A DNA stretch of 64,000 nt from an uncultured Christensenellaceae bacterium (lineage in GTDB: Bacteria; Bacillota; Clostridia; Christensenellales; CAG-314). The notes under the pieces were generated by a model that did not search any database, was not told the origin of the DNA, and saw nothing but the letters and a program-made list of their open reading frames with translations. Numbering within the stretch: position 1 is the first letter of the stretch; every line of letters begins with the position of its first letter. A program made the position numbers and the translations under genes. Location: positions 1 through 64,000 of the forward strand of contig CAJUIV010000002.1 of assembly GCA_910586905.1 (NCBI GenBank). The letters are read 5' to 3'. Of the stretch, positions 42,810-50,954 are shown one piece after another.

Positions 42810-43226
42810 TTATCTTTTACTATCCAAATAATTTTGCAATATAATTGTCGCCGCAACCTTGTCGATTACTTTCTTTCTGTTTTCGCGGCGGACGTTTCCT
42901 TGTATCAAAACTCTTTCGGCAGATAAGGTTGTAAAACGTTCGTCTAAAAACTTTACGGGAATATCGCACATCCCTATTAAAACGCCGATAAACTCCCGCG
43001 TTTTACGCGTTTGTTCGTTTTCCTTCCCGTCAAGTCCCAACGGCAAGCCCGAAACAAACAAGGATACGTCTTTTGAGTTAGCCAAATCGATTATATACCT
43101 CGCGTCGTTTTGAATATCTCCCTTGCGCGTATAAGTTTCCAAAGGATTAGCTATTATACCCATCAAGTCCGACACGGCTATGCCGATTCGCACGTCGCCG
43201 ACGTCCAAAGCCATTATTCTTTCCAT
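42810..43226 (-). CDS. ruvX: Putative Holliday junction resolvase RuvX (YqgF)
   Basis: RNase H-fold nuclease implicated in 16S rRNA 5' processing and recombination. ALDVGDVRIGIAVSD near residue 5, LFVSGLPLGLDGKENEQT near 56-72, and PVKFLDERFTTLSAERVL near 95 contain the catalytic acids. 138 residues. The promoter predicts a transcript starting only a few bases before the ATG at 43226, which has no ribosome binding site; either the message is nearly leaderless or translation starts at the next ATG (43214), which has GGAAAG before it. Confidence 0.92.
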   Translation of the reverse strand: MERIMALDVGDVRIGIAVSDLMGIIANPLETYTRKGDIQNDARYIIDLANSKDVSLFVSGLPLGLDGKENEQTRKTREFIGVLIGMCDIPVKFLDERFTTLSAERVLIQGNVRRENRKKVIDKVAATIILQNYLDSKR

Positions 43227-43235
43227 AATAGATAT

Positions 43236-43265
43236 ATTATAACACAAACAAAGTCGAAAAGACAA
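43236..43265 (-). promoter_or_regulatory. ruvX promoter
   Basis: Minus-strand TTGTCT, 18 bases, TATAAT, with the expected transcription start near 43229. Confidence 0.65.
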
Positions 43266-43284
43266 TACATTTCAATCAAATTAG

Positions 43285-43320
43285 TTAAAACAACGCCGCA
43301 AGATTGTTCTTACGACGTTG
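43285..43320 (-). terminator. Terminator after the 40-residue protein gene
   Basis: A 13-bp stem (CAACGTCGTAAGA / TCTTGCGGCGTTG, two G-U pairs) followed on the minus strand by TTTTAAC. Confidence 0.6.
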
Positions 43321-43388
43321 AGCTATATATTTAAATGATTCTATATAACGTTATCGTATCGAAATTAAATTTGATTTTTAATTCGATT

Positions 43389-43511
43389 TCAGTCCATTAT
43401 ATCTTTTACTTTCTTTTTGCCTTTCTTTATAACGCCTTTTACCGCCGGAATCTCGCCGATAATCATACCCGCTACTGCGCCGAGAGCAATACCTATCAAA
43501 ACCTTTTTCAT
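43389..43511 (-). CDS. 40-residue membrane-associated protein
   Basis: A short gene with an excellent ribosome binding site (CGGAGGAATTT before the ATG at 43511). The product MKKVLIGIALGAVAGMIIGE begins with a basic residue pair and a glycine-zipper-like hydrophobic helix (residues 4-19), followed by a strongly basic tail (KKGKKKVKD). This resembles YtxH-type small envelope proteins. Independent evidence of reality is the binding site, clean stop and terminator. Function unknown; it stands between iscU and ruvX. Confidence 0.75.
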   Translation of the reverse strand: MKKVLIGIALGAVAGMIIGEIPAVKGVIKKGKKKVKDIMD

Positions 43512-43641
43512 AAATTCCTCCGTTATCGTAATTGATATTTTTAGTTTGCTCATACGCAAAAAAAATATACCGATTAAATAAAACGAAGGACGATTCGCAC
43601 TTTAATTATACTTTAAAAACGCTATCTAGTATAAAAGCAAA

Positions 43642-44046
43642 TCAAACGTACTCTATCGTACTTTTATCTACGGAGCTATTATTCTGCTTTGCCCGATAGT
43701 CCTCTATTGCTTTTTTTATCGCTTCTTCGGCCAGTACCGAGCAGTGAATTTTTTGCGGAGGCAGACCTTCCAATTCTTCCACGACACGCGCGTTCGTAAG
43801 TTTTAACGCTTCTTCAACCGTCATACCTATAACCATCTGCGTAGCTGTAGAACTAGTCGCTATTGCCGCCGCGCAGCCGAAAGTTTGAAACTTTGCGTCA
43901 ACAATAACGTCGTTTTCGATTTTAAGCGTAATTTTCATAATATCGCCGCAAGTAGCGTTGCCTACCGTGCCTTCTCCGTCCGCGTTTTCGATTACCCCCA
44001 CGTTTTGCGGATTAGCAAACGCGTCTAAAACCTTTTGATTATACAT
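43642..44046 (-). CDS. iscU: Iron-sulfur cluster scaffold IscU/NifU-like
   Basis: Scaffold on which [2Fe-2S] or [4Fe-4S] clusters are assembled from sulfur supplied by the IscS desulfurase. Three conserved cysteines are visible in NATCGDIM, TFGCAAAIATSS and KIHCSVLAEEA. NPQNVGVIENADGEG at the N-terminus is typical of the NifU N-domain. 134 residues with a short charged C-terminal tail. AGGAGGAAC precedes the ATG; it overlaps iscS by 8 bases. Confidence 0.95.
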   Translation of the reverse strand: MYNQKVLDAFANPQNVGVIENADGEGTVGNATCGDIMKITLKIENDVIVDAKFQTFGCAAAIATSSTATQMVIGMTVEEALKLTNARVVEELEGLPPQKIHCSVLAEEAIKKAIEDYRAKQNNSSVDKSTIEYV

Positions 44047-45220
44047 TATACGTTCCTCCTGTTTTAACGTTAAATAACGGCGACATTTCGCGCAATTTAG
44101 ATATGGTTTCTTTTAGCTTATCCACAGTATAGTCTACTTCTTCCATCGTGTTGTCTTTTCCGAAAGAAAACCTTATAGACCCGTGCGAAACTTCTATCGG
44201 TACTCCCATAGCAAGCAAAACGTGAGACGGGTCCAGACTTCCGCTACTGCAGGCAGAACCGCTGGATACCGCTATACCGTTAAAGTCCATAAGCATTAAA
44301 ATGCCCTCGCCTTCCACAAACTCGAAACTGAAGTTCGCAACGCTCGGAATACGGTGTTCCTTGTTTCCGTTAAATCGAACGTATGGAATTTCCTTTAAAA
44401 CTCTGTCTACAAACCTGTCGCGCAGTCGTTCTATAAAAGCGTTATTAGCCGTCATTTCTTTAGATGCGATTTCCAATGCTTTAGCCATGCCCACGACCAA
44501 AGGCGTGTTCGTCGTACCGCCGCGCTGCGAACGTTCCTGTCCGCCCCCGCAAATAAGTTTATCGAGTTTAACGCCGTTACGTATATAAAGCGCGCCAATG
44601 CCTTTAGGTCCGTAAAACTTATGTCCCGACATAGACATCAAATCCACGCCCAATTCTTTAACGTCGATTTTCATATAGGGAATAGCCTGGACGCAGTCGC
44701 TATGAAACAGCGCGCCGTGTCTGTGAGCGATTTCGGCGAGTTCGCGAATAGGCTCGACAGTTCCGACTTCGTTGTTAACATACATAACGGAAACGACGGT
44801 CGTCTTATCGTCGATAACTTTTTCCAAATCGGAAGGCGAAATGAGTCCGGTTTTGTCCACAGGCAGTCTAGTTACCTTAAAACCGTTTTTTTCTAGCCAC
44901 TCGGCGGCATTTAGTATCGCGTGGTGTTCTATAGAAGAAATAATAACGCGATTTCCTTTATCTCTGTTATGCAGCGCCGCGCCTTTTAAAGCCCAGTTAT
45001 CCGCCTCGGTTCCGCTACCCGTAAAATATAGCTCGTTAGGTTTGCACCCTATCAAATTTGCTATTTTTTCTCGCGCATCGGCAACTGCTTTGGCTGTTTC
45101 GCGTCCGTATGCGTGCTGACTGTCGGCATTGCCGAACTCTCCTGTAAAATACGGAATCATCGCGTCAACAACTCTTTTATCGCAAGGCGTAGTTGCCGCG
45201 TGGTCGAAATATATTTTCAT
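44039..45220 (-). CDS. iscS: Cysteine desulfurase IscS/NifS
   Basis: PLP enzyme that takes sulfur from cysteine for Fe-S clusters and tRNA thiolation. IYFDHAATTPCD at the N-terminus, HSDCVQAIPYM near 175, the PLP lysine in SMSGHKFYGPKGIGALY near 206, and the catalytic cysteine in SSGSACSSGSLDPSH near 322 are present. 393 residues. Co-transcribed with iscR and iscU. Confidence 0.97.
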   Translation of the reverse strand: MKIYFDHAATTPCDKRVVDAMIPYFTGEFGNADSQHAYGRETAKAVADAREKIANLIGCKPNELYFTGSGTEADNWALKGAALHNRDKGNRVIISSIEHHAILNAAEWLEKNGFKVTRLPVDKTGLISPSDLEKVIDDKTTVVSVMYVNNEVGTVEPIRELAEIAHRHGALFHSDCVQAIPYMKIDVKELGVDLMSMSGHKFYGPKGIGALYIRNGVKLDKLICGGGQERSQRGGTTNTPLVVGMAKALEIASKEMTANNAFIERLRDRFVDRVLKEIPYVRFNGNKEHRIPSVANFSFEFVEGEGILMLMDFNGIAVSSGSACSSGSLDPSHVLLAMGVPIEVSHGSIRFSFGKDNTMEEVDYTVDKLKETISKLREMSPLFNVKTGGTYNV

Positions 45221-45242
45221 TTTCAGTAGTTCTCCCTGAATT

Positions 45243-45647
45243 TTAAATTTTATCTTCCGCTAATTGTTTTAACGAAATAGTATCCAAGTAAGAGTTTATA
45301 TTATCGTACAATTTTGTCCAAAGATTGCGCGAAACGCAATTACATTTATTGTTACAATCTTTATGCAGGCAGTCGACGATTTCCAAATTGTCCTCCACGG
45401 CTCTTAAAACTCTGCCGACGGTAATATTCTCCGGAGCGTCCGTCAGTTTATAACCGCCGCTTGCACCGCGTGAAGATATTACTAAATCGGCTTTTTTCAT
45501 AAGAGCTATAATTTGCTCGAGGTATTTTTCGGTTACACCCGTTGATTGCGCTAAAAAAGAAACGTTCGCCACTTCGTCATCGCCGTATTTTTTAGACAGT
45601 TCAACCGCGACGTACAAACCGTACCTTGCTTTTGAAGACATTTTCAT
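45243..45647 (-). CDS. iscR: Rrf2-family regulator IscR
   Basis: Fe-S sensing repressor of the isc operon. The winged helix spans about 1-70 (SKARYGLYVAVELSKKYG, then TGVTEKYLEQIIALMKKADLVISSRGASGGYKL). The cluster region has CLHKDCNNKCNCV near residue 92-104, giving the three ligand cysteines plus one extra. 134 residues. The promoter includes a dyad that could be its own operator. Confidence 0.93.
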   Translation of the reverse strand: MKMSSKARYGLYVAVELSKKYGDDEVANVSFLAQSTGVTEKYLEQIIALMKKADLVISSRGASGGYKLTDAPENITVGRVLRAVEDNLEIVDCLHKDCNNKCNCVSRNLWTKLYDNINSYLDTISLKQLAEDKI

Positions 45648-45667
45648 TTTTAATTCCTACCATTTTA

Positions 45668-45704
45668 CTAGGATTAGTTTACTACAATTATGTACGATAG
45701 TCAA
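45668..45704 (-). promoter_or_regulatory. iscR promoter with overlapping dyad
   Basis: Minus-strand TTGACT, 17 bases, TAAACT. ACTAATCCTAGT (45668-45679), an ACTA-N4-TAGT dyad, overlaps the -10 element and the expected start site, which would suit repression by IscR. Confidence 0.7.
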
Positions 45705-45738
45705 ATATTTTAACGCAATTTAACAAAAAAAAAGCGAA

Positions 45739-45782
45739 CAAAAAAACTGCCGCATCAAACGGGTTTACGCTTAGTGCGACAG
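45739..45782 (-). terminator. Strong terminator upstream of the isc operon
   Basis: A stem with eight outer pairs (CTGTCGCA / TGCGGCAG), extended inward by imperfect pairing, ends in TTTTTTT on the minus strand. No protein gene ends nearby: the preceding gene already has its own terminator at 46116-46151. It may end a short untranslated RNA. Confidence 0.7.
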
Positions 45783-46115
45783 CTCGGTTTTAGACATTCA
45801 AAATTATATACGGAGTATACTAATATAATGCTGATCACGTTATACGATGCAACAACGATCAATCGGCAGTCGTTAATTGTATCAAAATATGCTCTTTATT
45901 TATATAATTAAAAAGAAAAAATAATAATACGAAACCCGATTATATCCTAATACCTTTTACAAGAAATAACTGAACAAAATGTAAAATCAAACGCAGATTA
46001 CGATCGACTTATGGATAAAGTACTCGACAGTCATTGAAACCGTGTTTGGATATTTTCGAAATGGATAATAAATAAGAGCTGTTGCATTAAAATATTCAGA
46101 TACCAAACCATACTG
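45783..46115. other. Gene-free stretch between two terminators
   Basis: No intact gene. On the plus strand 45954-46037 encodes a plausible protein C-terminus (LLQEITEQNVKSNADYDRLM and onward to a stop) with no start, which looks like a decayed gene fragment. On the minus strand a TATAAT at about 45805-45810 precedes the terminator at 45739-45782. Confidence 0.45.
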
Positions 46116-46151
46116 AAAACGGCTTAAAATCATGCGATTTTAAGCCGTTTT
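46116..46151 (-). terminator. Terminator after the glycerophosphodiesterase gene
   Basis: A perfect 16-bp stem (AAAACGGCTTAAAATC and its complement) with a four-base loop; the symmetric A/T arms allow action in both directions. Confidence 0.8.
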
Positions 46152-46209
46152 GTATGCTCGTTCATAAACGGAATATTACAACTAAGGCAACTGAAATTGA
46201 AACGCCGTA

Positions 46210-47052
46210 CTACAACGTTTCAAAAAGTTTTTCGGAATTGACGAAATTGCTGGTAACGCCCGTGATGTACGGATCTATATTGGCAATTTTATCTTTATCG
46301 TCCAGCGTCCAAACTTCTAACGGCATATTAGATTTCTTGCAAGAATTTATTTGAGGTATCGTTAAAAGAGAATACCATACGTCTATAAAGCAAAGGTTTC
46401 TTCCTTTATCAATTTCCGCAAGCGCTTTTATAGACTTGGAACTTACGATATTAACAATCAAGCCTAATCTGTCATTAGGACGAATTTCTGCAAGTTGTGA
46501 TAAGAAATCGATATTGCGCGCAATCCAAGTTACCGTAGTTAGTTCCGAATTCGCTACGACTTCTGCAAGATAGGCAGCCTGCTCTGCCGTCGCGCCGTTT
46601 TTTATTTCAATATAAGGATACAATTCCAACTCCACGCACAAATCGATAAACTCTTGATAAGTGGGTATTTTTTCACCCTTATATTTATCGTTTTTCCAAC
46701 TGCCGAAATCCAGTTCACGAGCTTCCGCAAGTGTCAAATCGCTTATTTTAACTTTTCCTTGACTATTTATATTGGACGTACGGTTAACAGTGTCGTCATG
46801 CAGCAAAACAGCTTGACCGTCCTTTGTAAAACACACGTCGCATTCCACCATTGTAAACCCCATTTCTTTAGACAGTCTGTAGGCAGATAACGTATTTTCC
46901 GGAGCGTCGCCGTAGCCGCGATGATTTACTGAATTTATTTTTCTGTTTTTATTGGCTTCGACGTTTTGGCTGCAACCGCACAAAACTACGGACATAACTA
47001 ACAATAAGCAAAGCGCTAACGCCGCTAATTTCTTCTTTATAACGTACTCCAT
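46210..47052 (-). CDS. Glycerophosphodiester phosphodiesterase, lipoprotein
   Basis: Hydrolyses glycerophosphodiesters to glycerol 3-phosphate, probably outside the membrane. A lipoprotein signal ends at VVLCGCSQ (Cys near 27). The GDPD TIM-barrel starts with NHRGYGDAPENTLSAYRLSKEMG (His-Arg pair and Glu metal ligand) and VECDVCFTKDGQAVLLHDDTVNRTS; YIEIKNG and the C-terminal VWTLDDKDKI follow. 280 residues. It stands last after trxA but may have its own weak promoter (TTGCGT, 17 bases, TATTGT near 47064-47092). Confidence 0.92.
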   Translation of the reverse strand: MEYVIKKKLAALALCLLLVMSVVLCGCSQNVEANKNRKINSVNHRGYGDAPENTLSAYRLSKEMGFTMVECDVCFTKDGQAVLLHDDTVNRTSNINSQGKVKISDLTLAEARELDFGSWKNDKYKGEKIPTYQEFIDLCVELELYPYIEIKNGATAEQAAYLAEVVANSELTTVTWIARNIDFLSQLAEIRPNDRLGLIVNIVSSKSIKALAEIDKGRNLCFIDVWYSLLTIPQINSCKKSNMPLEVWTLDDKDKIANIDPYITGVTSNFVNSEKLFETL

Positions 47053-47106
47053 ATATATTTATGCCGTAACAATATCAATAATTTGATATAAACGCAAGAA
47101 AATATT

Positions 47107-47418
47107 TTACAAATACTTTTTAATTACGTTTGTAAGCTCGTCCTCGTCGCAAAGTCCGATTATTCTGTCGACCAATTCTCCGTTTTTAAAAATACAGACG
47201 TTAGGAATAGACATAATTTTGTACTGTCTTGCCAACTCAGGAGCAGCATCCACGTTAACTTTACCGAATTTTACGCCAGTTACTTTTTTCGCTACTTCGT
47301 CCAAAATCGGAGCCAGCATTTTGCACGGACCGCACCACGGCGCCCAAAAATCCACTACGGAAACTCCTTCTAAAATAAATTCGTTAAAGTTTACCGCTAC
47401 ATCGCTAATTTTACTCAT
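47107..47418 (-). CDS. trxA: Thioredoxin
   Basis: Thiol-disulfide reductant. WCGPC active site near residue 28-32; the cis-proline loop reads SIPNVCIFKNG, with Asn in place of the usual Thr and an extra cysteine. 103 residues from the ATG at 47418, which is better spaced from AAGGAGA than the ATG two codons upstream. Its start overlaps the end of the rseC-like gene, suggesting linked expression. Confidence 0.94.
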   Translation of the reverse strand: MSKISDVAVNFNEFILEGVSVVDFWAPWCGPCKMLAPILDEVAKKVTGVKFGKVNVDAAPELARQYKIMSIPNVCIFKNGELVDRIIGLCDEDELTNVIKKYL

Positions 47419-47863
47419 TTTCATTTTCTCCTTTTAATATATTATCCTCATTTTGATTTAATTTAATAACGGATTTCATTGTCGGCGACGTCGTCCACTT
47501 GCGTTTGTGCAATTTATCAATCAAAGCAATCATTGCAAATCCGACGGCCAAACCGACAAAAAACAAAGTTATAGTAAGCCATTCTTTCCACTTAAAAACT
47601 ACCGATAAGCACAACAGTATCAAAGACGGAATAAGCGGAATTATATACGCCACAAATGCCAGTTTTGCCGAATTTCCCTCGGGTATATCAAGTTCGACAA
47701 TATCGCCTACGACAGCATTACACGCATTTTCGACAAAAAAATCCGCATGTTTTTGTTTTTCAGTCATGCCGCATTTACCGCACGAACCGCAAGCGGAATT
47801 CCGCTCGATGCGAACTTCGGAATATTTGCCTTTATTCTTTATGACAACTCCTTGTTCAATCAT
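47411..47863 (-). CDS. RseC/MucC-family (SoxR-reducing-like) membrane protein
   Basis: Membrane protein of the RseC/MucC family. The N-terminal cytoplasmic part has four clustered cysteines, CGSCGKCGM preceded by SAC, and a second region EKQKHADFFVENACNAVVGD. Two transmembrane segments (about 70-92 and 98-118) and a basic C-tail follow. In other bacteria relatives belong to Rnf/Rsx-type electron transfer or sigma-E control; the role here is unknown. It overlaps aspS and trxA. Confidence 0.88.
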   Translation of the reverse strand: MIEQGVVIKNKGKYSEVRIERNSACGSCGKCGMTEKQKHADFFVENACNAVVGDIVELDIPEGNSAKLAFVAYIIPLIPSLILLCLSVVFKWKEWLTITLFFVGLAVGFAMIALIDKLHKRKWTTSPTMKSVIKLNQNEDNILKGENENE

Positions 47864-49652
47864 CGCCAGCCTCGCATTTAATACGCAATTCCGTCAACTG
47901 TTTTTCATCTACCTGCGCCGGGGCTTCGGTCATCATACAACTCGCGTTTTGCATTTTGGGAAACGCGATTACGTCCTTGATATTGGTCGTATCCGTCAAA
48001 ACCATAACCAATCTGTCAAAACCTAAGGCAAGCCCGCCGTGAGGAGGCGTACCGTATTTAAACGCGTCGACAAAGAAACCGAATCTCTCCGCTATTTGTT
48101 CGTCGGTAAACCCCAAAGCTTCGAACATCGTTTTTTGTACTTCGCGATTGTAAATACGCATGCTTCCGCCGCCTATTTCGTCGCCGTTAATGACGACGTC
48201 GTAAGCTTTCGCTCTTACGCGCGACGGGTCGCTGAGCATAAACGGCAAATCTTCGTTTTTGGGATGAGTGAAAGGATGATGCATAGCAACAAACCGTCCC
48301 TCTTCCTCGGAATATTCGAACAACGGAAAATCGACGACCCACAAACACGCAAAATCTCCGGATTTGTACAATTCGAATTTCGCCGCCAAACGACAACGTA
48401 AAGCGCCCAGAGCTACGACAGCGTTTTTCCAATTTTTATCAGCAACGATAAGAGATATATCGCCATGCTGCATTTCGAGTTTAGTCTTTATTTCTTCAAG
48501 TTCCGATTCGTCTACCGCTTTCGAAAAACTGCATTTTACTCCGTCTGCGCCCAAACCGTACCAAGCCAAACCGCCGACTTTATAAGTTTTTACAAATTCT
48601 GCAAGTTTATCGAGTTCTTTTCGGGAAAGCTTATCCGCGCCGTTTTTCAAAACAATAGCACGCACCGTTCCGCCTGCGCTCAGCGCATTTTGGAATACCG
48701 CGAATTTAGTATTCTTAACGGTATCGTCCAGATTTTGAATCTGCATTCCGAAACGCAAATCGGGTTTATCCGAACCGTAAAGGTTCATACAGTCTATCCA
48801 ACTCATACGCGTAAAACGAGTCGGCAAATCGACGTTTCGAATTTCCTTAAAAATTTTGCAAAGCAAGCCTTCCGTAAGCTGCATAACGTCTTCTTCTCGG
48901 TCGACGAAACTCATTTCCAAGTCTACCTGCGTAAATTCGGGCTGACGGTTGGCGCGCAAATCTTCGTCGCGGAAACAACGCGCAATTTGATAATACTTAT
49001 CCATTCCGCCAATCATAAGCAGTTGCTTATAAATTTGGGGGGATTGGGGCAAAGCGTAAAAACTTCCCGGTCGTATACGGCTGGGAACAAGATAATCTCG
49101 CGCTCCTTCGGGAGTGGATTTGCCCAGCATTGGCGTTTCCACTTCTATAAAACCGTTATCCGACAAATAATTACGTATAATTTGACAAATTTTACTGCGG
49201 ACAATCAAATTGTGCTGCAGTTGTTCACGACGAATATCCAAATATCTGTACTTCAAACGCAGTGCTTCGTTTGCGCCGTCGTCTCCAATCGAAAACGGCG
49301 TAGTATCCGCTTCGGATAGTATTTTCAGTTCTTCAGCCACTACTTCGATTTCGCCGGTTTTCATATTGGGGTTTACGTTATTACCGATACGTCTGCGTAC
49401 TTTTCCCACGATAGATACTACGTATTCCAATTTTATAGTAGAAGCCTTTTCCAGTAATTCACGGGAACAAACGTCCGTATCGAAAACCGCTTGCGAAATA
49501 CCGCTTCTGTCCCTAAGTTGCAAAAAGATGAGTCCCCCTAGGTCGCGTCTGCGATGAACCCAGCCCATCAACGTTACCGTTTTACCTACGTATTCGGTCG
49601 TAACTTCGCCGCACATAAGCGTGCGTTTTTGACCGTTTAATAATTCAGCCAT
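47856..49652 (-). CDS. aspS: Aspartyl-tRNA synthetase
   Basis: Class II synthetase charging tRNA-Asp (and possibly tRNA-Asn). OB-fold anticodon domain (1-110; GKTVTLMGWVHRRRDLGGLIFLQLRDRSG), catalytic core with motif 2 (CFRDEDLRANRQPEFTQVD near 220), a GAD domain (about 290-400) and motif 3 (GLALGFDRLVM near 535). 598 residues. hisS, its usual neighbour, is not present upstream. Confidence 0.97.
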   Translation of the reverse strand: MAELLNGQKRTLMCGEVTTEYVGKTVTLMGWVHRRRDLGGLIFLQLRDRSGISQAVFDTDVCSRELLEKASTIKLEYVVSIVGKVRRRIGNNVNPNMKTGEIEVVAEELKILSEADTTPFSIGDDGANEALRLKYRYLDIRREQLQHNLIVRSKICQIIRNYLSDNGFIEVETPMLGKSTPEGARDYLVPSRIRPGSFYALPQSPQIYKQLLMIGGMDKYYQIARCFRDEDLRANRQPEFTQVDLEMSFVDREEDVMQLTEGLLCKIFKEIRNVDLPTRFTRMSWIDCMNLYGSDKPDLRFGMQIQNLDDTVKNTKFAVFQNALSAGGTVRAIVLKNGADKLSRKELDKLAEFVKTYKVGGLAWYGLGADGVKCSFSKAVDESELEEIKTKLEMQHGDISLIVADKNWKNAVVALGALRCRLAAKFELYKSGDFACLWVVDFPLFEYSEEEGRFVAMHHPFTHPKNEDLPFMLSDPSRVRAKAYDVVINGDEIGGGSMRIYNREVQKTMFEALGFTDEQIAERFGFFVDAFKYGTPPHGGLALGFDRLVMVLTDTTNIKDVIAFPKMQNASCMMTEAPAQVDEKQLTELRIKCEAGDD

Positions 49653-49669
49653 AATTTTATCTCCGGTGT

Positions 49670-50953
49670 TTATAAAACGTATTTTTTAAGATTACGCGAT
49701 TCGGTTCGGAAATTATTTTCCACGTACTCTTTATCTATCACGACTTTTTTAGTTTGTCCTTCTTCGTCGATTTCGTAAGAAATATCTTCTACGATATGTT
49801 CCATAATACTTTGAAGGCGTCTCGCTCCGATATCTTCCAAAGTATTATTTTGGTCGAACGCCACGTTGGCTATTTCACGTATGCCGTCGTCTGCAAACTG
49901 CAAATCGATATTATCTACTGCAAGCAGCTTTTTGTATTGGTCGGTTATAGCATTAGCGGGAACGGTTAAAATTTTTACAAAGTCGTCAACATTCAAACTG
50001 TCCAACTCGACCAAAACGGGGAAACGTCCTTGCAGTTCGGGAATAAGGTCCGAAACTTTACTTACATGGAACGCGCCGCTTGCGATAAACAAAATGTAGT
50101 CGGTTTTTACATTTCCGTATTTTGTATTTACCGTACAGCCTTCGACTATCGGTAAAATATCTCTTTGCACGCCTTCGCGTGATACGTCCGGACCGTTTTG
50201 CGAAGATTTACCTGCAATTTTATCCATTTCGTCGATGAAAATTATTCCGTCGTTTTCCGCTCGACGTACCGCTTCGATTTCAACGCTATCCAAATCTATC
50301 AACTTTTCGCTTTCTTCCGCGGCAAAAATCTTTAACGCTTCGGCAACCGTAACCGTGCGTTTTTTCGTCTTCTTAGGCAAGATGTCTCCGAATATGCTTC
50401 CGATATTGATTTCGCCGGCGCCAGGTTGTAACTCGACGGGTTTTGGATTATCGATTACCGAAATTTCAACCTGCATTTGGTCCAGATTATGCTTGGATAA
50501 CTCGTCTTTCAAATCTATTTTAGTAATGCCTTCAGGCAGTTCTTCCGTCTTTTTGAGCATGATGTCCGCAAGTTTATCGACAGCCTTTTCAAAAGCGCGA
50601 GCTTCGACTTCCTTATATCTTTCGTCTTTTACGAGACGGATAGAAACTTCCACCAAATCGCGCACCATACTTTCAACGTCTCTGCCGACGTACCCGACTT
50701 CGGTATACTTTGTAGCCTCAACCTTTAAAAAAGGAGCTTTTACAAGTTTTGCAAGTCTGCGGGCAATTTCGGTTTTACCAACGCCTGTAGGTCCTTTAAG
50801 TATAATGTTTTTAGGAGTAATTTCTTCGCGGTCGGCAACGGATAACTTGCTGCGGCGATATCTGTTACGCAACGCTATAGCAACCGCTTTTTTCGCCTGA
50901 AATTGTCCTATAATATATCTGTCCAATTCGTTTACTATTTGTTTGGGTGTCAT
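49670..50953 (-). CDS. hslU: HslU ATPase of the HslUV protease
   Basis: AAA+ unfoldase that feeds substrates to HslV. Walker A GPTGVGKTEIARRLAKL near residue 51, the pore motif YVGRDVESMVRDL near 88, Walker B IIFIDEMDKIAG near 238, and the C-terminal SIMEHIVEDISYE are present. 427 residues, shorter than Bacillus ClpY (467), with the loss in the intermediate domain. The C-terminus ends in LKKYVL, the tail that docks into HslV. Confidence 0.96.
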   Translation of the reverse strand: MTPKQIVNELDRYIIGQFQAKKAVAIALRNRYRRSKLSVADREEITPKNIILKGPTGVGKTEIARRLAKLVKAPFLKVEATKYTEVGYVGRDVESMVRDLVEVSIRLVKDERYKEVEARAFEKAVDKLADIMLKKTEELPEGITKIDLKDELSKHNLDQMQVEISVIDNPKPVELQPGAGEINIGSIFGDILPKKTKKRTVTVAEALKIFAAEESEKLIDLDSVEIEAVRRAENDGIIFIDEMDKIAGKSSQNGPDVSREGVQRDILPIVEGCTVNTKYGNVKTDYILFIASGAFHVSKVSDLIPELQGRFPVLVELDSLNVDDFVKILTVPANAITDQYKKLLAVDNIDLQFADDGIREIANVAFDQNNTLEDIGARRLQSIMEHIVEDISYEIDEEGQTKKVVIDKEYVENNFRTESRNLKKYVL

Positions 50954-50954
50954 T

